Positions 1 to 8,826 of a stretch of 27,060 bases of DNA are shown here, one piece after another; position 1 is the stretch's first letter, and each line of letters starts with the position of its first letter. Under the pieces are notes generated by a model. The model searched no databases, was not told the origin of the DNA, and was given only the letters and a program-made list of their open reading frames with translations. Source of the stretch: Chara braunii (lineage: Eukaryota > Streptophyta > Charophyceae > Charales > Characeae). The stretch lies in contig BFEA01000586.1 in NCBI GenBank assembly GCA_003427395.1, positions 429,571-456,630 of the forward strand, read 5' to 3'. The translations under genes were made by a program, and so were the position numbers.

Positions 1-39
<39 letters not shown>
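1..39. repeat. (CT)n microsatellite at window start
   Basis: Uninterrupted CT dinucleotides run from the first base. The window also ends in CT repeat, so both edges probably mark places where an assembly stopped. Confidence 0.97.
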
Positions 40-40
<1 letters not shown>

Positions 41-41
<1 letters not shown>

Positions 42-277
42 GGCAGCACTCTGGCTTCAGCGCTCTGCTCCTCACTACAGCGCACAAATGCACCAGCACT
101 TCCACACTACTTGCGAATGAGCAATCTGACCAAATGGGAGGCTGGCCAGTCCTTCTATAGTCTTGGTTTGATCGGAACCGCATCCAGAAATGTTTATAGA
201 CGGTCTGGGAGCGTCTGCATAAGCCTGTTCAGTCCGCACACCCCTCTATCAGCGCAGCAAAGTGCCTTCATGGACAA
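41..277. other. Flank of first TE-K copy, no gene seen
   Basis: Mixed-composition DNA between the terminal CT tract and the element at 282. Short open frames exist, but none has a recognisable domain or a plausible start context. It ends with AGCA (278-281), the left target duplication of the element. Confidence 0.6.
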
Positions 278-867
278 AGCATGTGATAAGCTCACATCCG
301 TACCGCGCAGCTTCCCGTATCCCTGAGGAAAAATCCCACGGAAGCCCCAAACTACGGACACGGACAGAAAGGGGTTTTTCTTTCTTTCTGCTTTTGTTTT
401 CTTTTTGAAACGGCTTTTTCATTTTGTTTGGTTAATAGCTCCCGCGCGGGCGAATAGCGGCCGCGGTATGAAAACAAAGAAACGGGGGCAGTTGGGACTT
501 TTTGAATTTTTTGCGTGCGCACGCACAAGCTCCGATCTCTTCGCGCGTCTCGCATTCCCGTTTCTTGCTTTGCATCCCCGCGCCATCTTCCCTTCTTGCT
601 GCGCGCATTTTCCCCATGTCGGACTCTTCGTCTTCCCCTCCGCCCATCTCGATCCTATCCCCGCGAAGTGATTGGCCGCGTAGTTGGGATGCTCGGATCA
701 ATGTGGAGAGCGGGAAACCGCGCGCCACTTGAACAAAAACACCCCAATCACGTAGGACCATGCCATCCCGCGAGTCGAACCCTCTAACTCCCCACCTTCC
801 TCCTGTCCTGCTCATCTACAACCTGCGCTGCCCGCACCTCGCGCTGACAACCCGCCGCCTCCCACTT

Positions 868-874
868 TATAAAT
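868..874 (+). promoter_or_regulatory. TATA box in TE-K copy 1
   Basis: TATAAAT lies in the context TTTATAAATTCGCGC, followed by a pyrimidine-rich stretch (TCTCCTCTCTTCCTC) that could hold the transcription start. The second TE-K copy has the same TATAAATTC-GCG core at 16781, so the promoter belongs to the element rather than to chance. Confidence 0.6.
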
Positions 875-1629
875 TCGCGCAACCCTCTCCTCTCTTCCTC
901 TTTGATCTCGGCTGCAATGCTGCGCGAGCTATGCGCGAAAGTCGGCGGCGCCGAACAGGCTCGACGAGCCCAAGGACGGGTGGAGTGACGACATGGGGTG
1001 GACCCGCGGTAGTCCCGGGGCGACGCAGTCAGAGGGACTGAGCAGTGGTGGGGAGTTGACGCGGGCCACGGCAGGGCCTTGTGGCTATGGTGGTCGGTGG
1101 TCTTGGGAGGTTTTCAAGGCTGCGCCTGGGGGCGGCAGTTAATTGAAATTTTTGTGTACAAGAAGGACTCGCTTTTATCTCCATTGCTGCTTTGTCTATG
1201 CATGTCGTGTGTGTGAACCCCCGAGTGATGGGAGCTGGTTGTGCGCATGAGTGATGTCGAAGGTCTATGGATGATTAGATGTCCTGTCAAGGGTTGTTGA
1301 TTGTTTGCATGCATGTNTGTATGTACTTGTCCAGGTGGGGATGGGGAAACTGAACTGGGGGACCGTCTGCCTAGGAGTACGAGTGTGTTAATCTCGTTGT
1401 TCCCCTCCCTTCCGCGGCCCTTCGCGCGCGCGTGCGCGTGTTCTCGATGTAAGCTCTCTCCNTCTCTCTCNCGACTCNCTTGTTTTGAGCTTCTCGTNCC
1501 CGCACNGGTGANGTCAACCGCCTGCGTCCNCGCGTGCGGTCGANGCCCCCGCAAAGGGAAGAGAGCTTCAATTTCGCCATCTTCCTCCGACGCGCTAACC
1601 CCGAGAGAGAAGGTTGCATTGAGTGTTGC

Positions 1630-2067
1630 ATGGAGTCGATGTTGGTTCGGATGACCGGGAGTGCGGGATCTTGCCCGTGTTCATCGCCTACTTCCGATCG
1701 TCTCATCCCGCTACCGACCTTCCCCATCACAGATGACGACAGCGTCTACTGCGATGCGGACGTACGGCCCGCGCTGAGGCGAACGGAGCAAGTTTGTTGG
1801 CGAGACCCGCCTCGGGCTTGCGATATAAGGGGGAACGGGTTTGTCTTGATCGATCGTTTTGATTCCCCGACTCTTATATTGCCTTATACGGGTTTGACTG
1901 TGTTGCCTTGGTCGGCCGCTCACGCCGCGTGGCGGCCGCAGTTTGATTGTCGCTGGTGTCGCCAGGGGGACTCGTGTTCTTGGCGACGACTGGTCCTGGG
2001 TTACGAGGGAGCGACACATTTCCCCGAGCTTTCCCGTAGTGCGGGGGCGCTGCCCACGCAATTTTAA
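1630..2067 (+). CDS. Unrecognised cysteine-rich TE-K protein, copy 1
   Basis: The frame is open from 1534; 1630 is the first ATG that precedes the conserved part. About 145 residues. I do not recognise the family. The central part aligns without large gaps to the ORF at 18019-18552 in the second TE-K copy: a C-[DE]-x-D-V-R motif, then 23 residues later G-F-x3-D-x2-F, then 21 residues after GF a PWS motif, then W and a C-x2-C-x5-C cluster (FDCRWCRQGDSC here). The matching spacings in the other copy differ by only one residue. The cysteines suggest a zinc-binding fold, but that is inference. Sequence after the cluster does not align to copy 2. Upstream, single Ns make the reading uncertain. It may be a short exon of a longer gene or a decayed remnant. 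Confidence 0.5.
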   Translation: MESMLVRMTGSAGSCPCSSPTSDRLIPLPTFPITDDDSVYCDADVRPALRRTEQVCWRDPPRACDIRGNGFVLIDRFDSPTLILPYTGLTVLPWSAAHAAWRPQFDCRWCRQGDSCSWRRLVLGYEGATHFPELSRSAGALPTQF

Positions 2068-2577
2068 ATTCGGTTGCCGGCGAGTCCTCCCGCCGCTTTA
2101 CCCTCCCGGAACCTTCCGCGCGGACTGTGTGAGTCCGATGCTGAGGCTTGAAGGCCTCGAACCAACCACCTCTACAGCAAAAGACCCGATGATTCAGTCA
2201 CTTCGTGAGGCCTAGGACGAGGCCTTAAGGCTTCGAACCCACCACCCATCCCCCAAACCCCTGACGGCCGAAGTTTTGTCTTCCGCCGCCATGGCCCTTT
2301 CCCCTTGATGCCTTTTCCCGTCCTAATGCACGACGGCAGTTCGTTTTCACGGAAACCCTTCTGATTTTATCGTTTCGGAGCGATCCGACTCCCATGGGAT
2401 TTTGCGACGACAGTTCGACCCCGGGGAAAACCTCTGGCAAGAAACGAGGGCCTCCCGTTCCATCCGGGAGACTCAACCCATACGGCCAAAAATCCTCGGC
2501 CACGCCCCTCCAAGAACTCTGATCGGCCACGCCGTACGGGAAGCCAAGAGGGGGCGTGAGGTTGCGTATCACAAGCA

Positions 2578-4357
2578 GCCATCGCATGTGTGTACTTATC
2601 CCATTGGGTTGGCATGGTGACCGTGACCCACGTGCTTCGACCAGGGCCCTTCAGAAGGCACCGCCCTTTCTCCTTCCAGATGCTTCACGGGGAAGATTGT
2701 CGTCTCTCAAGGTAGAGTGCACACGACACCTCACCAAAACAGAGGACTCTCAAGTTGGACTCACTTCCTCGCGGTAAGAAGAGATTGAGAGAGTAGATAA
2801 GGTAAGGGAACAACATACCTGGAGATAGCTGCCCCCAACCACAAATTTCTCACCAATTGAGCTGAGTGTGCATTTGATGACCAGTCGTAGCCTCGGTACC
2901 ACCCACAACGCAATGCAATGCCCCTGAAGCCGAATGCCACATCAGCATGCTCTCATCACCAATCATACATTCTGCCATCTCCACGGCATCCCAAGCCATA
3001 CAGCCTTCCGACGCACACCTCTCTACCCAGGTCGTGCGCCTAATTATGGCCTGACGTCACAAGAACTAACTGCGAAGAAGCATCGTCAACGGACCAAGTC
3101 TGTATAACGCCAGCGCACCAAGGTAAGCGGGATACCAAAATGCAAGGAACATGAATATGGACGAAGCACAGAAATCCAAATTGCAAAATCACACTGAAGT
3201 CCAAGTAGTCAAAGCAAGAGCAGATAGCACAATGGAACCGAGTAACCATCCATTTGAGAATGATACAGCAGAATCGTGAGTCAATGTCCAAGCCCAATTG
3301 GGCAACACCAACAGCATAACCCAATGTAGGTCTCTCTCATGAATGGCGCCATGCGCCCTATCTACTCTACAGCCTAACACTCAACTACAGCATGGAAGCA
3401 ACCAGACAGTGATGACGTCAACACCAGCGAGTGATGACGTCAACACCAATGCCGACCTCCTCTGCACCAGGTACGTCTCTCTCTTCACCCTCACTCTCCC
3501 TTGTTATCCCACACAGCGCCCCTCACCTTCCGAAGAACCACCTTCGCCCTTCACCTCCTCTGCGCCCACAGGCAGCCCGGCTATGGCCGCCAGCGCTCTG
3601 CACCCAGGCTGCGCTCTACCGCTTAGCGCCAGCCTGCCTCTACCACAGCCTAGCGCAGCGCAGCACCAGCGCAGCACCTTGCAGTGCTTCAGCGTGCCGG
3701 CATTGCTTGCAATGGCCAAGATCCCTGCCCACACGCCTGTTCTGCCTATATGCCTGTGTTGCGTGTGGGCGGTCTGCCTTGAGCCTGCGCCTGGGCCCCA
3801 GTACCTGTACCCTGGCCCAATGCAGATGGGGCCCAGGTAATACAGTTGCGCCCCTTATAATAGGGCCGTTGTCCAGATTCAGGCCCTGTATTGGTTTCCC
3901 ATTGGTTTCCTCGGCCTCTACGACCAAATACTGCTTTTCTGAGGCCAGGGACCAAATGTGTGATGTGTCGGCCTCCCAGACTGTCACTCAGGGCTCAACC
4001 AACCGAGGCCCTGGGCTCAACTGCTTGTGCAGGAGTCTGAGGCTCACGATGCACTCCAACCAACTGGCGTGCGGCAACTGTCTGATACCCACTTCGTGAA
4101 ATGCTGAATGAAGGTCTCCTGTGGATATTCTTGTCCGCCTTCACTTAGGGCGGGCACGAGGCTTGCTGGGGGCTAAGCCCAGAACATATGCATGTAGGCA
4201 AGGCCCCTTTGAGGATTCAATCCCCACACCAGAAGTACCCTTCGTTACATTCAAAATGTTAGCAGGCATCGACGAGGTTTCACCTTTTTTTTTTCGAGGG
4301 GTCCTCTTCTTCGACGACTCCAGTCACACTACGAGATCGCATTTCCTGGCACTGTCA
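2578..4357. other. Intergenic stretch without recognisable gene
   Basis: Open frames on both strands are low-complexity or frame shadows with no family features. The part from about 3580 to 3700 is rich in CAGC/GCGC words. The part from 3780 to 4030 holds several GGGCCC/GGCCC palindromic words. Possible splice-donor words (GGTAAG) occur at about 2775 and 2800 but cannot be tied to an exon. Confidence 0.5.
3409..3448. promoter_or_regulatory. Tandem pair of TGACGTCA sites
   Basis: An 18-bp word, GTGATGACGTCAACACCA, occurs at 3409-3426 and again at 3431-3448, a 22-bp period. Each holds the perfect palindrome TGACGTCA (3413-3420 and 3435-3442), the core bound by TGA/CREB-type bZIP factors. The 22-bp spacing is about two helical turns and would put both sites on one DNA face. 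No downstream gene is evident, so function is inferred. Confidence 0.55.
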
Positions 4358-4477
4358 GGGCATACTCACACTAGGACTATGTTACATATTTTGGGACGGA
4401 TTTGCGGCCAGATACATCCAGGTATGACCTTGGACGCGATCAGATACATTTTTCATACTGCTAGTGTGAGTATGCCC
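4358..4477. mobile_element. 120-bp MITE with 17-bp perfect TIRs
   Basis: GGGCATACTCACACTAG at 4358-4374 is an exact inverted match to 4461-4477. Pairing continues imperfectly inward, so most of the element folds back. TCA flanks both sides (4355-4357 and 4478-4480), a 3-bp target duplication of the size made by Harbinger/Tourist-type elements, although those prefer TWA. No coding capacity. A similar right end (GTGTGAGAGTGCCCTCA) occurs at about 12197-12213. Confidence 0.85.
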
Positions 4478-4648
4478 TCAATACCTTCCTCTTCCAATTT
4501 CTTTCCATTTCCGCAGGTTGATTCCAAACAAGAAAGGGAATTTGGGGTAACCGTCCTTCCGGACATCCATTCAAATCAGAATGATACAGAGAAGGAAGAT
4601 TAGTATGGCAAAAAAATAAAAAAAAATAAAAAATAAAAAGTTGTCACG

Positions 4649-4945
4649 GCAACTTCCAACCCGCCCGGCCCCTCAGGCCACTGACAAAAGGGATCACGAA
4701 TAAGTAGTTCGGGGAAATGAGACCGTGGGGATAAGTCCCGCCAGGAGGGTTGCTTTTTTATTTTATTTTTTATGACCATTCTATTAATAGCCGGAAAACG
4801 GGTCTGATGGCCCTTACATTTTGGCCACGTTGACGTGGAGCTGGGCGAGGCACTCTCGACCGGGCCCATCCCCAACCGCAGCCTATAAAGCACTAAAGGG
4901 AGAAATTGCTTTTCCTCAACGCCTGAACCTGGACGTGTTTGTGGA
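4649..4945. repeat. Dispersed repeat, also at 11819, split by a SINE-like insert
   Basis: The block from GCAACTTCCAACC through CTCAGGCC-CTGACAAAAGGG to GGACGTGTTTGT matches 11819-11965 closely. The match is interrupted here at 4758-4905 by another element. The right part is one arm of the fold-back family seen complete at 11905-12053. Here only one arm is present, so this copy is truncated. Confidence 0.75.
4758..4905 (-). mobile_element. SINE-like retro-insertion, minus strand
   Basis: The insert is 148 bp with a T-rich left edge (the poly(A) tail of a minus-strand transcript). It is flanked by TTGCTTTT at 4750-4757 and 4906-4913. Removing it restores the repeat shared with 11819-11965, so the insertion is well supported. 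Minus-strand sequence shows a TTTATAGGC word near the 5' end and a GGTCGAGAG word that only loosely resembles a pol III B box. The source RNA is not identified. Confidence 0.7.
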
Positions 4946-5403
4946 GCTAGATTGGGAGGGGCCTCGTGGCCCCCCTGATCTTCAAATATGCAGCCTGGAT
5001 TCTACTGTTGTTGACTTGCGGGGTCAACAATAGTGGGGAGGAAGAGTGGGGAGGAACGCTATCGCTGGATTGGAACGCTATTGTGGCTGTGTTTCTTTTT
5101 GGTGCAGTTAGTGGTGGGGTGTGCAGCCGCTCTATAAAGCTGCGCTGATTATGGAAGCAGTTGATGTTGCGGGATGGTTGATAGCGCTCTTTTTTGGCGG
5201 GTTCTAGGGATCTTGGTAGACAAATATTTCGTTTGGGTGCTCGCTGTTTTAGGCGAGGGTTTCTGAAATCCCTGTTGAACTTCGTGATCTGCCTACGGTC
5301 CGTCGAGTTTTGTTTTTCTTCGCGTTCTTGCAATTTGAAATAGCTGGGGTTATGGCCAGAGCTTGAGACCCTGACCGTAGTGATGACTGCAGTGATGACC
5401 ATA

Positions 5404-5407
<4 letters not shown>
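4946..5407. other. Non-coding stretch with TATA-like words
   Basis: No supported gene. It holds TATAAAG at about 5133 and TATAAAAG at about 5402, the latter running into (GA)n. An inverted repeat lies at 5004-5034. Confidence 0.45.
5004..5034. promoter_or_regulatory. Inverted TTGAC (W-box core) pair
   Basis: ACTGTTGTTGAC (5004-5015) pairs with GTCAACAATAGT (5023-5034) with one mismatch across a 7-base spacer. Each arm carries TTGAC, the core of WRKY-factor W boxes, in opposite orientation. It is either a hairpin or a two-site element; no gene nearby tests it. Confidence 0.4.

Positions 5408-5470
<63 letters not shown>
5408..5470. repeat. (GA)n microsatellite
   Basis: Uninterrupted GA repeat of about 63 bp. 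Its reverse complement is the same motif as the CT tracts at 1, 16270 and 27029. Confidence 0.97.
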
Positions 5471-5472
<2 letters not shown>

Positions 5473-5566
5473 AATCTATGAATCTGACTGGAAGATCATG
5501 ACCATTTTTTTTATTTTTTATTTTTTTGGGAACAAGGCTTCAATCTATTCGTGGGGAGCAGCACGT

Positions 5567-5655
5567 GCTGGGAACCGAGCCCAGCGTCCCATATGGAAAT
5601 TTACATAGAATTTTGAAAGTTTGAGATACCGGGGCCATTACCCGGCTTTGGCTAA
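5567..5655. repeat. Paired GC-hairpin repeat, copy 1
   Basis: First hairpin GCTGGG-AACCGAG-CCCAGC (5567-5585), followed by GTCCCATATGG. Second hairpin CCGGG-GCCATTA-CCCGG (5629-5645), then CTAA at 5652-5655. The same two-hairpin layout returns at 6062-6163. The second hairpin alone returns at 7663 and the first alone at 12555. A short GC hairpin a few bases before CTRR resembles a Helitron 3' end, but the expected following T is absent. Confidence 0.65.
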
Positions 5656-5757
5656 GAAAAAATTGAGCTACTTAGAAAATTACTACGACGAAATCCAGAA
5701 ATAGGCAAAAGTCAAACAACGACTCAGAAACCCCCCATCAATCCTGTTTACCTCCCT

Positions 5758-6047
5758 CCGGCAAGACTTACTGCAGGAGAGCCACCATCTCCACTGCTGC
5801 TGTACCCTATTTCCATCCTACGAGCGAGCCCTCTCACTAGTAGGACGCTCCATATCCCACCATCTACTTCTCCCCACTCACCTCTTTTTTTAAGAAACAA
5901 AAACAAATGCACAATTCAGAAAAAGCCCCTGTACCCCACTCTGGCAAGACTTACTCTCACCGGGAGAAGTAGATGGTGGGATCCCCTGTACCCCACTCTG
6001 GCAAGACTTACTGCAGCAGAGCCACCATGTCCACTGCTGCTGTTCGT
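5758..6047. repeat. GCAAGACTTACTGCAG module and local duplications
   Basis: GGCAAGACTTACTGCAG followed by GAGCCACCAT-TCCACTGCTGCTGT occurs at 5759 and 6000, with a decayed form at about 8681. The words CCCCTGTACCCCACTCTGGC are tandemly repeated at about 5926 and 5985. A 21-bp perfect inverted repeat spans 5854-5982. Confidence 0.7.
5854..5982. repeat. 21-bp perfect inverted repeat
   Basis: The 21 bases at 5854-5874 (beginning ATCCCACCATC) are the exact reverse complement of 5962-5982, with an 87-base spacer. A related direct copy lies at about 7614-7633 with one to two changes. Transcripts would form a long-loop hairpin with a 21-bp stem. Confidence 0.75.
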
Positions 6048-6061
6048 GGGGAGCCTCACGT

Positions 6062-6163
6062 GCTGGGAACCGGGCCCAGCGTCCCATTTGGAACATGAAA
6101 CATGATTGAGAACACATTCAGAAAAATTTTAAGATGCCGGGACCTTTACCCGGCTGTGTCTGA
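6062..6163. repeat. Paired GC-hairpin repeat, copy 2
   Basis: GCTGGG-AACCGGG-CCCAGC at 6062-6080 and GCCGGG-ACCTTTA-CCCGGC at 6136-6154, with CTGA at 6160-6163. Spacing between the hairpins (about 55-60 bp) is close to copy 1 (about 45 bp). Confidence 0.65.
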
Positions 6164-6293
6164 GAATAGGATCATGAACACTTACTAGCCTATTCTGTGA
6201 TGAACTCCACAAAATAGGCTAAAATTCAGAAAAAATCTGAAAGAATTCTGAACTACTATGAGAATTTTTTTTCTGAGCTAGAAAAAGAAATCC

Positions 6294-8560
6294 TGCAACT
6301 GCTACAAAACCTTAGAAATCCCTAACGGCCTTTCCAAAGCTCTCCCACCCTGTCGTACTCCCTACCGAGCGCTTCCAGGTCTCACACCCCCACATCTAGC
6401 TGGGTTACAGGGCAACACAACTCACCCCAGCTCCGACCAGCGTCGTCCCAGCAGCAACCCTTGGTTGTCCCGTGGAAAGCCCACCCCAAAGCCTCCCTAG
6501 ATCTCTCTACCAGGCCTCACGCTCCTGCTTCAGCAGGTTACAGGGCAGCACCCCAGCACCGGCCAGCATCGTTCTGGCATCAAACAGCCGCAGGTCATCG
6601 AGTGTAACAGCATCGAAGCCGCCTAAGAGAGGTTGCTGGGGTCCCCAAAGTCCTGTAGCTTTCTTAAGACCCCTTTTTCTAAAACTCATCAGAAATTCCG
6701 TAAACCAGATTAGAAACATACAAAAAACATCTGATAGAGGTCCTACGATTGTTCCAAAAGCCTCGAAATCCCACACAAACCCTTCCAACGTTCTCCAAAA
6801 CTGTCGTACTCGCTGCTGATCTCTTCTAGGTCTCACACCCCCACTTTCTGCTGGGTTACAGGGCAACGCAACTCACCCCAGCTCCGACCAGCATCGTCCC
6901 GGCAGCGACCCTTGGTTGTCCCGTGGAAAGCCCACCCCCAGACATTCCCAGATCTCTCTACCAGACCTCACGCTCCTGCATCGCAGGTTACAGGGCGACA
7001 CCCCAGCACCGGTCAGCGTCGTTCTGGCATCGAACAACTACAGCACACTGAGTATGAGAGCATTGAAACCACCTAAGAAGAATTAGTCGGGATCCGAAGT
7101 CCTAAGAAAACAATCCTAGGACCACTAAACACCCAACTCTTTTTTTTTGGAACATTCAGAAAAACTTTAGAAATATGTAAGAGCAGGGGGGACAAGACTA
7201 AAAGCAACCTACTATCCTAGATTCCCCCTTCCAACAGATGGATTCCAGGCTTTCAGTCCTCGTACCAGAACTCGCTTCATCTCATACCCCCTTCTGCTAG
7301 GGTGACAGGGCACCACAACCCTCCCCGGTACCGATCAACCTGGCTCTGACGGACAGGAAGTGCCTTCCTCCCTCGACACTCCCCTTAGCGGCGAGCCCCT
7401 AAACAGGTTACAGGGTCAATGCCCCAGCGCCACCAACGTCGGACGATCTGGTTATGCCTTCCACCCTTGGCATAACTTCCCAGGCCTCAAGCTCCCCCTA
7501 GGTTACAAAGCATAAGCCCCAGCACCGGCCTGTGTCGTCCCAGCCTCCTCCTTCTAACCTACTTACCCTAATAAACAACCCTTTCTGCCCCCTCACTAGT
7601 AGGATTTGTAGTATCCCACCATCTCCTTCTCCCACTCACCTCGATCTCTTTTTTTGAGATATCCGGGCCGTCACCCGGCTTCGGCTGAAAAAACGTATGA
7701 GAATACTTGCAGTAATTCGGGAAGCATAGGAATAGACCGCAGAGGTCCTACAAATGCTCCAAAACCCCCGAAACCCCTAACAAACCCTTCCAAAGTTCTC
7801 CAACACTGTCATACTCCTTGCCGAGCTCTTCCAAGCCTCACACCCCCACATCCTCCTGGGTTACAGGGCGACACAACTCACCCCAGCTCCGACCAGCGTC
7901 GTCCCGGCAGCAACCCTCAGTTGTCCTGTGGAATGCCCACCCCGAAAAGCCTCCCCAGATCTCTCTACCAGGCCTCACGCTCCTGCATCAGCAGGTTACA
8001 GGGAAACACCCCAGCACCGGCCAGCGTCGTTCTGGCATCGAACAGCCGCAGATCACTGAGTATAATAGCATCGAAGCCACCTAAGACGAGTTACTAGAAG
8101 TCCCCAGAGTCAAGAGAATTTAGAAAAAAACCTGGAGTACCACCTACTTCGAGTCTTGAATGCGTAGAAGCTTTCAGCCCGAAACCAAAATGCCCTAGTG
8201 TGATTGAGCCACCCGCCCTAAGCCTACCTCAACCCACATGCTTTCGATACCCAGACTCTACCAGGCCTCACACCCCCAACTGCTAGGTTACAGAGTGGCA
8301 CGACCCACTCCAGAATAACCCCCACCTGCTGGGCTACAGCGCAAAGCGACTCACCTTGGCTCCGACCAACGTCGTCTGGACACCAGCTTATCAACAGACA
8401 CTGGAGTGCCTTCCACCCTCGACAACTCCTCAGATCTCTCTACCAGGCCTCTTGCTCGCGAACAACTCGGGTCACAGGCCAGCGTGACCACGCCCCAGCA
8501 CCGGCCAGCGTTGTTCTGGCCTCGTCCATTCACAAACCTCTGGGTTCGTGAGCATCAACA
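6294..8560. repeat. Complex tandem/dispersed repeat array
   Basis: Three well-preserved units lie at about 6294-6656, 6734-7106 and 7740-8116, with decayed units at about 7200-7560 and 8180-8560. Each good unit runs TCACACCCCCAC, GGGTTACAGGGC, CCCCAGCTCCGACCAGC, a TTGTCC-GTGGAA block, AGATCTCTCTACCAG, CAGGTTACAGGG, CACCCCAGCACCGG, GTTCTGGCATC. The halves are themselves related, both carrying the GGTTACAGGG core, so the array grew from a shorter ancestral repeat. Open frames across two units give similar peptides only because the DNA is repeated. No start context, RNA gene or transposase is seen. Confidence 0.85.
7663..7688. repeat. GC hairpin repeat, partial copy 3
   Basis: CCGGG-CCGTCA-CCCGG at 7663-7678 followed by TTCGGCTGA. 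It is preceded by GAGAT as in copy 1. The first hairpin of the pair is missing; the left neighbour is the CCCACCATCT-CTTCTCCCACTCACC module also found at 5856. Confidence 0.55.
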
Positions 8561-8826
8561 AACACAAGACAAGACGCCAACCTCACCATGACAGTGGTTT
8601 CCAATGCCTCCAACTCCATGTGCTGGTTACAGTCCTTCCTCAACCCCCTGCATCCCTCCATGATCCATCTCAACCCCTCTCCGGCAAGACTCACCGCAAT
8701 AGGGTCATTCTCCTTACTGCTGTTGTGTGCCCTCATTCCATCCTGCTAGCTAGCCCCCTTCACCGCAAGATGCATTACCAACCTTCCTACCAAACCATCC
8801 AACCTAAGAAACCACTACGACCAGCA

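Larger units (their letters stand above)
282..2573 (+). mobile_element. TE-K copy 1: solo-LTR-like or TIR element
   Basis: The ends are inverted repeats, TGTGATA at 282-288 and TATCACA at 2567-2573. They are flanked by AGCA on both sides (278-281 and 2574-2577); the repeat is 5 bp, AAGCA, if the terminal A is shared. The same architecture (TGTGA...TCACA, 4/5-bp duplication) is seen at 15745-18791. The two copies share several blocks in the same order: a TATAAATTC promoter block, a CGGATGA...CGGGATCTT block, a small ORF, a CCAAAAATCCT-GGC-AC-CCCC block and a GTGAGGTT/ATGAGGTT end. TG...CA ends, a TATA box and a 4-5-bp duplication suit a solo LTR. TGT-N-R ends with a 4-bp duplication also suit Ginger-type DNA transposons. 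No direct terminal repeats and no polymerase are visible inside. Isolated Ns lie at 1317-1544. Confidence 0.75.

Noticed and set aside
3640-3987. 115-residue minus-strand open frame
   Set aside because: No family features, overlapped by equally long frames on the plus strand, and biased by repeated GGGCCC words.
4150-4235. tRNA-like stretch with TGAGGATTCAATCCCCA
   Set aside because: Only a T-arm-like fragment is present. No acceptor stem or anticodon arm could be formed, so no tRNA gene is called.
6472-8097. Similar predicted peptides at 6472-6819 and 7654-8097 as a gene family
   Set aside because: The similarity follows from the DNA repeat units. Frames include different portions, and there is no start context or domain.
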